This document shows positions 60,004 through 64,000 of a DNA stretch of 64,000 nucleotides, piece after piece. Numbering within the stretch: the stretch's first letter is position 1; every line of letters begins with the position of its first letter. Location of the stretch: NCBI RefSeq assembly GCF_005233875.1, contig NZ_SZPZ01000001.1, forward strand, positions 1,054,001 to 1,118,000. The letters run 5' to 3'. Made by a program: the position numbers and the translations under genes. The notes beneath the pieces were generated by a model that saw only the letters and a program-made list of their open reading frames with translations, was not told the DNA's origin and did not search any database. The DNA is from Kribbella jiaozuonensis (GTDB lineage: Bacteria; Actinomycetota; Actinomycetes; Propionibacteriales; Kribbellaceae).

Positions 60004-60582
60004 ATGGCCGAGATCGTGCTGTTCCACCACGCCCAGGGGCTGACCGAGGGGGTGAAGGCGTTCGCCGACGAGCTCCGGCAGGCGGGTCACACCGTGCACA
60101 CGCCGGACGTCTACGAGGGCAACGCCTTCGCGACCCTCGACGAGGGCATCGGATATGCGAAGAAGACCGGCTTCGGCGTGCTCCTGGAGCGCGGCGTCGA
60201 AGCCGCGCAGAGCCTGCCCGAGAACATCGTGTACGCCGGATTCTCGCTCGGCGTGATGCCCGCGCAGCAGCTCACGCAGACCCGTCCGGGTGCCGTCGGT
60301 GCGCTCTTCTTCGACTCGTGCCTCCCGGTGGAGGAGTTCGGCACGTGGCCGGACGGTGTGCCGGTGCAGGTGCACGGCATGGACCAGGATCCGTGGTTCG
60401 CCGAGGAAGGCGGCGACCTGGACTCTGCCAAAGCCCTGGTCGCCGCCGTCGACACCGCGGAACTGTTCCTCTATCCCGGCAAGGAGCACCTCTTCGCCGA
60501 CTCGTCGCTCCCCGGGTACGACGAGGGTGCCGCCAAGCTGCTGATGCAGCGCACCCTCGACTTCCTCAGCAAGCTCGCTTAA
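60004..60582 (+). CDS. Dienelactone hydrolase family protein
   Basis: 192-residue alpha/beta hydrolase. Nucleophile motif GFSLGV with Ser in place of the Cys of classic dienelactone hydrolases; Asp/His candidates at VHGMDQDPWF and KEHLFADSSLPGYD. N terminus IVLFHHAQGLTEGVKAFADELRQAGHTVHTPDVYEG is family-typical. Substrate unknown; ester or lactone hydrolysis likely. Ends 4 bp inside the convergent exporter gene. Confidence 0.9.
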   Translation: MAEIVLFHHAQGLTEGVKAFADELRQAGHTVHTPDVYEGNAFATLDEGIGYAKKTGFGVLLERGVEAAQSLPENIVYAGFSLGVMPAQQLTQTRPGAVGALFFDSCLPVEEFGTWPDGVPVQVHGMDQDPWFAEEGGDLDSAKALVAAVDTAELFLYPGKEHLFADSSLPGYDEGAAKLLMQRTLDFLSKLA

Positions 60583-62015
60583 GCCTCGGCCGCTGCGGAC
60601 TCCACTGCGACCGCGGCGGCCGGAGCCTCGGTCCGTCGCGTCGGGATGAAGGATGCGATCGCCAGCGCGGCGAGGGCGGCGCCCGCGCCGATGAGCAGGA
60701 CAGTGCGGAAGCCGCTCTGCGAGGGCAGCGTGTAGCCGCCGAGGCGGATCGTCAGGTTGGCCAGGATCACGCCGGCGACCGCGCTGGAGACCGAGGTCCC
60801 GATCGAGCGCATCAGCGTGTTGAAGCTGTTCGCGGCCGCGGTCTCCGAGACCGGTACGGCGGCCATGATCAGCGCCGGCATCGCGCCGTACGCCAGGCCG
60901 ATGCCGGCGCCGATCAGCAGCGAGACCAGCACGAGCTCCCAGACCGATCCCATCAGCACACTGCCCACGGCGTACCCGGCGGCGACCACGACCGCGCCGA
61001 GCATCAGCGTGACCTTCGGGCCGCGGGTCCTGGAGATCTTCGCCGAGAACGGCGCGGCGATCAGCATGACGAGGCCGGACGGGCCCATCACCAGACCGGA
61101 TGCGAGCATCGACTGGCCGAGCCCGAAACCAGTTGCCTTAGGCATCTGCAGCAGCTGCGGCAGCACCAGCGACATGGCGAACATCGCGAACCCGAACACC
61201 ATCGACGCCAGGTTGGTCAGCAACACCTGCGGACGAGCCGTCGTCCGCAGATCGACGAGCGGCTCGCTGGTACGGCGTTCCCACCAGCCCCAGGCGAGCA
61301 GCGCGACGACCGCAAGTGCGAACAGGCCGAGCGTCCGGCCACCGGTCCAGCCCCAGCTCGCGCCCTGAGAGATTGCCAGCAGCAACGAGATCAGGCCGAT
61401 CGACAGTCCCAGCCCGCCGAGCAGGTCGAACCGGCCGCCGGAGCGTACGGACGACTCCGGGACGAACCGCAGTACCAACCCGAACACGATCACGCCGAGG
61501 CCGGCCGACAGCCAGAACAGCGTGTGCCAGTTGAAGTTCTCCGCGAGCAGCGCCGCGAGTGGCAGGCCGAGTGCGCCGCCGACGCCGAGCGAGGCGCTCA
61601 TCTGCGCGACCGCGGTACCGACCTTCTCGGGTGGCAGTTCGTCGCGCATGATGCTGATGCCGAGCGGGATCACGCCCGCGGCCATGCCCTGGAGTGCGCG
61701 GCCGGCGATCATCGGCACGAGCGAGCTGCTCAGCGCGGCGACGACCGAGCCGGCCACCAGCATGCCGATGCTGATCAGCAGCATCCGGCGCTTGCCGTAC
61801 ATATCGCCGAGGCGGCCCATGATCGGGGTCGCGACCGCGGCCGCGAGCAGGGTCGCGGTGATCGCCCAGGCGGTTCCGGCGGCCGACGCGTTCAGCAGTT
61901 TCGGCAGCTCGGGGACCAGCGGGATCACCAGCGTCTGCATCAGCGCGACCGTGATACCGGCCGAGGCGAGCACCGGCACGACAGCGCCGGCCCGCACGGT
62001 GGGAGCAGCGGACAT
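60579..62015 (-). CDS. MFS transporter, DHA2 drug exporter family
   Basis: 478 residues with about 14 membrane segments. Seen: SAAGTAWAITATLLAAAVATPIMGRLGDMYGKRRMLL (motif A) and MSASLGVGGALGLPLAALLAE (antiporter motif C). AGGAGG lies 6 bp before ATG 62015, chosen over an in-frame ATG 45 bp upstream that lies in the operator region. Divergent from a TetR gene, the likely repressor. Confidence 0.92.
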   Translation of the reverse strand: MSAAPTVRAGAVVPVLASAGITVALMQTLVIPLVPELPKLLNASAAGTAWAITATLLAAAVATPIMGRLGDMYGKRRMLLISIGMLVAGSVVAALSSSLVPMIAGRALQGMAAGVIPLGISIMRDELPPEKVGTAVAQMSASLGVGGALGLPLAALLAENFNWHTLFWLSAGLGVIVFGLVLRFVPESSVRSGGRFDLLGGLGLSIGLISLLLAISQGASWGWTGGRTLGLFALAVVALLAWGWWERRTSEPLVDLRTTARPQVLLTNLASMVFGFAMFAMSLVLPQLLQMPKATGFGLGQSMLASGLVMGPSGLVMLIAAPFSAKISRTRGPKVTLMLGAVVVAAGYAVGSVLMGSVWELVLVSLLIGAGIGLAYGAMPALIMAAVPVSETAAANSFNTLMRSIGTSVSSAVAGVILANLTIRLGGYTLPSQSGFRTVLLIGAGAALAALAIASFIPTRRTEAPAAAVAVESAAAEA

Positions 62016-62043
62016 CAGCAGCCTCCTGGGCTGAACTAGATAG

Positions 62044-62084
62044 TTGGTTTCTGCAACCAAAGACTAAGTCAGGCAGTTGACTTA
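62044..62084. promoter_or_regulatory. Inverted repeats between exporter and TetR genes
   Basis: TTGGTT-TCTGC-AACCAA (62044-62060), GACT-A-AGTC (62062-62070) and TAAGTC-8 bp-GACTTA (62065-62084) lie side by side in the 120-bp divergent gap. The cluster is a probable operator for the TetR regulator; the first arm lies next to the exporter's start. Confidence 0.65.
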
Positions 62085-62135
62085 AACAAGTAGGCGAGGC
62101 AAGCTGGAAGAGCAACCACGCGGAGGTGATGTCCT

Positions 62136-62786
62136 GTGACCAAGAGTGATCAGACAGTCAGGGCTGCGCGGGTGAACGCGACCCGGGACCTGATCCTGGC
62201 GACGGCCGAGCGGATGTTCGCCGAGCGTGGCGTGCACGAGGTGTCGAACCGGCAGATCAGCGAGGCGGCCGGGCAGGGCAACAACACCGCGGTCGGGTAC
62301 CACTTCGGGACCAAGACCGACCTGGTCCGGGAGATCGTCCGCAAGCACGCGGTGCCGGTCGAGGAGCGGCGCCGCGAGCTGATCGCGGAGCTCGGCGCGG
62401 ATCCGTCCGTCCGGGACTGGGTGACGGTGCTGGTCCGGTCGGCGACCGACCACATGAGCAGTCTGGGTCCGCCCAGCTGGCTCGCGCGGTTCAGCGCCCA
62501 GCTGATGTACGACCCGTTGCTCCGCGACATCCAGCTCCAGGAGTCGCTGAACTCGCCGACCCTGCAACGCGTGGTCGAAGGGCTCGGCGAACACCTCGCG
62601 GACCTGCCGCCGGCGGTCCGGATGGAGCGTGGCGACATGGCCCGGCATCTGATCATCCAGATGACCGCGGAGTTCGAGCGAGCGCAGGCCGAGGGTACGC
62701 CGACGGCGCGGGCGACCTGGCAGGAGATGGCCGACGGTCTGATCGACGGAATCGTCGGGCTGCTGACCGCACCGGTGAGTTCGTGA
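62136..62786 (+). CDS. TetR family transcriptional regulator
   Basis: 216 residues, GTG start. HTH at about 12-60 (VNATRDLILATAERMFAERGVHEVSNRQISEAAGQGNNTAVGYHFGTKTDLVREIV). The GTG of the next gene overlaps its stop by 4 bp, so it is co-expressed with the ferredoxin reductase and divergent from the DHA2 exporter. Probably represses the pump and this operon. Confidence 0.92.
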   Translation: MTKSDQTVRAARVNATRDLILATAERMFAERGVHEVSNRQISEAAGQGNNTAVGYHFGTKTDLVREIVRKHAVPVEERRRELIAELGADPSVRDWVTVLVRSATDHMSSLGPPSWLARFSAQLMYDPLLRDIQLQESLNSPTLQRVVEGLGEHLADLPPAVRMERGDMARHLIIQMTAEFERAQAEGTPTARATWQEMADGLIDGIVGLLTAPVSS

Positions 62787-63955
62787 GTGTGCTCGTGGTG
62801 GGTGCTTCCGCGGCCGGCCTGACAACCGTGGAAGCCCTGCGACGCAAGGGATATCGCGAGCCGATCACGGTCCTCGGCGCCGAGTGGCACCCGCCGTACG
62901 ACCGGCCGCCGCTGTCGAAACAGTTCCTCTGCGGCGACTGGGACGAGGCACGGACCCGCCTGCGCCCGGACGCGATGCTGTCCGCGCTCGATGCCGACTT
63001 CGTCCTCGGCGATCCCGCAGTTGCCCTGGACGCCGAACGACGCGTTGTCCGAACCGCCGCCGACCGCGCCTTGACAGCTGACGCGGTGGTCATCGCAACC
63101 GGCCTGACCCCACGCCGCCTTCTGGGCCCCGAGCTCGAGGGCGTGCATGTACTGCGCACCCTCGATGACGCAGCCGCCCTGCGCAAAGACCTACTGGTAG
63201 CTGATCGGGTTGTTGTGGTCGGCGACGGAGTTCTCGGAGCCGAGATCGCCGCCACCGCCCGCAACCTCGGCCGCCAGGTCACGCTGGCCGGCCCGCAGAC
63301 GTTCCTCCTGGAAAGCCAACTCGGCCCCGTAGTCGGTGCACTGCTAGGGGAACTGCACCGTGCCGAGGGTGTCGACCTTCGACTCGGCACGGCGGTGACC
63401 GGGTTGACCGGGTTGACCGGGTTGACCGGGTTGACCGGGTTGACCGGGGTGGATGGGCGTGTGCGCGGCGTGCAGCTGGCGGATGGTGAGGTGTTGCCGG
63501 CTGATGTGGTCGTCGTCGCGTTGGGTGCGGCCCCGGCGACCGGGTGGTTGGAGGGGAGTGGGCTCCGGCTCGACAACGGAGTCGTGTGTGATGCGCATTG
63601 TCGCGCCGCCGACGGGATCTATGCGGCCGGTGACGTCGCCCGGTGGCAGCATGATGATTCCCTTGTCCGGCTGGAGAATCGGACCAACGCGACCGAGCAG
63701 GCGCTGTGTGTCGCCGCCAACATCCTCGGCGACGAGCAGCCGTACCGGCCGATCCCGTACTTCTGGACCGACCAGTTCACCGTGAAGCTCCAGGTCCACG
63801 GTCGCCCGACGGCCGACGCCGAGGTGACCGTTGCTGAGGGCAACATCGCCGACGGCCGGTTCGTCGCCCACTACCGCCGCGGCGATCGTCTCGTCGCGGT
63901 GCTCGGTTGGAACATGCCGAAACAGACCCGCCTGCACCGGGAGCACCTGGTGTAA
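62783..63955 (+). CDS. NAD(P)H/FAD-dependent ferredoxin reductase-like oxidoreductase
   Basis: 390 residues. FAD loop VLVVGASAAGLTTVEALRR at the N terminus, YDRPPLSKQFLCGDWD, NAD loop VVVVGDGVLGAEIAATARNLG, and the second FAD motif DGIYAAGDVARW, then a C-terminal reductase domain. It passes electrons from NAD(P)H to a ferredoxin for an oxygenase or P450. An LTG tripeptide repeat of about six units (residues 205-222) lies in a loop just after the NAD-binding half. Co-translated with TetR; a further gene starts 29 bp downstream. Confidence 0.93.
   Translation: MSVLVVGASAAGLTTVEALRRKGYREPITVLGAEWHPPYDRPPLSKQFLCGDWDEARTRLRPDAMLSALDADFVLGDPAVALDAERRVVRTAADRALTADAVVIATGLTPRRLLGPELEGVHVLRTLDDAAALRKDLLVADRVVVVGDGVLGAEIAATARNLGRQVTLAGPQTFLLESQLGPVVGALLGELHRAEGVDLRLGTAVTGLTGLTGLTGLTGLTGVDGRVRGVQLADGEVLPADVVVVALGAAPATGWLEGSGLRLDNGVVCDAHCRAADGIYAAGDVARWQHDDSLVRLENRTNATEQALCVAANILGDEQPYRPIPYFWTDQFTVKLQVHGRPTADAEVTVAEGNIADGRFVAHYRRGDRLVAVLGWNMPKQTRLHREHLV
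63401..63445. repeat. Five exact 9-bp repeats in the reductase gene
   Basis: GGGTTGACC repeated five times from 63401 to 63445 with imperfect copies on both edges. It keeps the frame, coding Leu-Thr-Gly repeats. Exact copies point to a young, length-variable minisatellite. Confidence 0.95.
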
Positions 63956-63984
63956 CTCGAATACCTCTCTGGGGAAGGATTCGT

Positions 63985-64000
63985 ATGACTACTCCGGTCT
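63985..64000 (+). CDS. Start of a further gene, cut by the window end
   Basis: GGGGAAGGA (63971-63979) precedes ATG 63985 by 5 bp; only MTTPV is visible. It is in the same direction as the reductase, 29 bp after its stop, so probably its partner in an operon. Nothing more can be said. Confidence 0.6.

Noticed and set aside
60318..62039. 573-codon plus-strand open frame opposite the DHA2 exporter
   Set aside because: Composed mainly of His, Arg, Gln and Asp without domain signs; it is the complement of a membrane protein gene.

Overview
The window is about 64 kb of very GC-rich chromosomal DNA with dense genes, frequent GTG and some TTG starts, and many 4-bp ATGA/GTGA start-stop overlaps. Gene content points to an actinomycete of the Kribbella/Nocardioides type: an acyl-CoA carboxylase beta subunit with its small epsilon subunit, a mycothiol-dependent isomerase family member, MoxR/DUF58 and GAF-ANTAR proteins, and an Mce-associated-type membrane protein. 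Genus is inferred from gene content and codon style, not from a marker gene. I found no rRNA, tRNA, CRISPR array, transposase or phage genes.

Layout. 1-4.1 kb: acyl-CoA dehydrogenase (cut by the window edge), acyl-CoA carboxylase carboxyltransferase, HpcH/HpaI aldolase and a maleylpyruvate-isomerase-like protein. 4.1-6.5 kb: a degenerate CobW/COG0523 protein behind a perfect Zur-type palindrome, divergent from an Eis-like acetyltransferase. 6.5-10.6 kb: a DUF4129-MoxR-DUF58 membrane operon. 10.6-13 kb: TetR regulator with a divergent drug exporter. 13-17.1 kb: zinc metallopeptidase, DUF885 protein and a Maf-methyltransferase fusion. 17.1-19.3 kb: PccB and epsilon subunit. 19.4-22.3 kb: an unrecognised 585-residue protein, an SCP2-like protein and a TetR regulator. 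22.4-27.3 kb: ppc, birA, a MOSC protein and an AraC/DinB regulator with an internal 27-bp duplication. 27.3-28.8 kb: OFA-type MFS transporter with a 35-residue partner. 29-33 kb: PH-domain protein, a second Eis-like acetyltransferase, a secreted protein, an Mce-associated-like protein and GtrA. 33-38.7 kb: purK, purE, MFS, UDP-glucose dehydrogenase and acyl-CoA dehydrogenase.

38.7-39.1 kb is the only long gene-free stretch. It holds a row of six GC-rich mini-hairpins with changing stems and similar tetraloops. 39.1-45 kb: lipoprotein, aldo/keto reductase, fatty-acid desaturase, three tandem GAF-ANTAR regulators with a small ORF between the first two, and CsbD. 45-47.3 kb: large KatE-type catalase with a 70-codon overlapping gene. 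47.3-53.4 kb: a sugar-uptake operon (binding protein, two permeases, GH99/WbsX-like protein, LacI regulator, dehydrogenase) with LacI-like sites at its head. 53.4-56.6 kb: redox and PNPOx-like enzymes, phytanoyl-CoA dioxygenase and an AraC regulator.

56.5-59.4 kb is the most unusual region. A glutamate-cysteine ligase-like gene, a glutathione-synthetase-like gene and a MAPEG gene overlap by 4 bp each, opposite a MarR regulator with a clear inverted repeat between them. This looks like a self-contained glutathione (or related gamma-glutamyl thiol) cassette in a lineage that normally uses mycothiol. 59.4-64 kb: ArsR-like regulator, dienelactone hydrolase, a second DHA2 exporter, TetR and ferredoxin-reductase genes (the last with an in-frame 9-bp minisatellite), and the first bases of one more gene.
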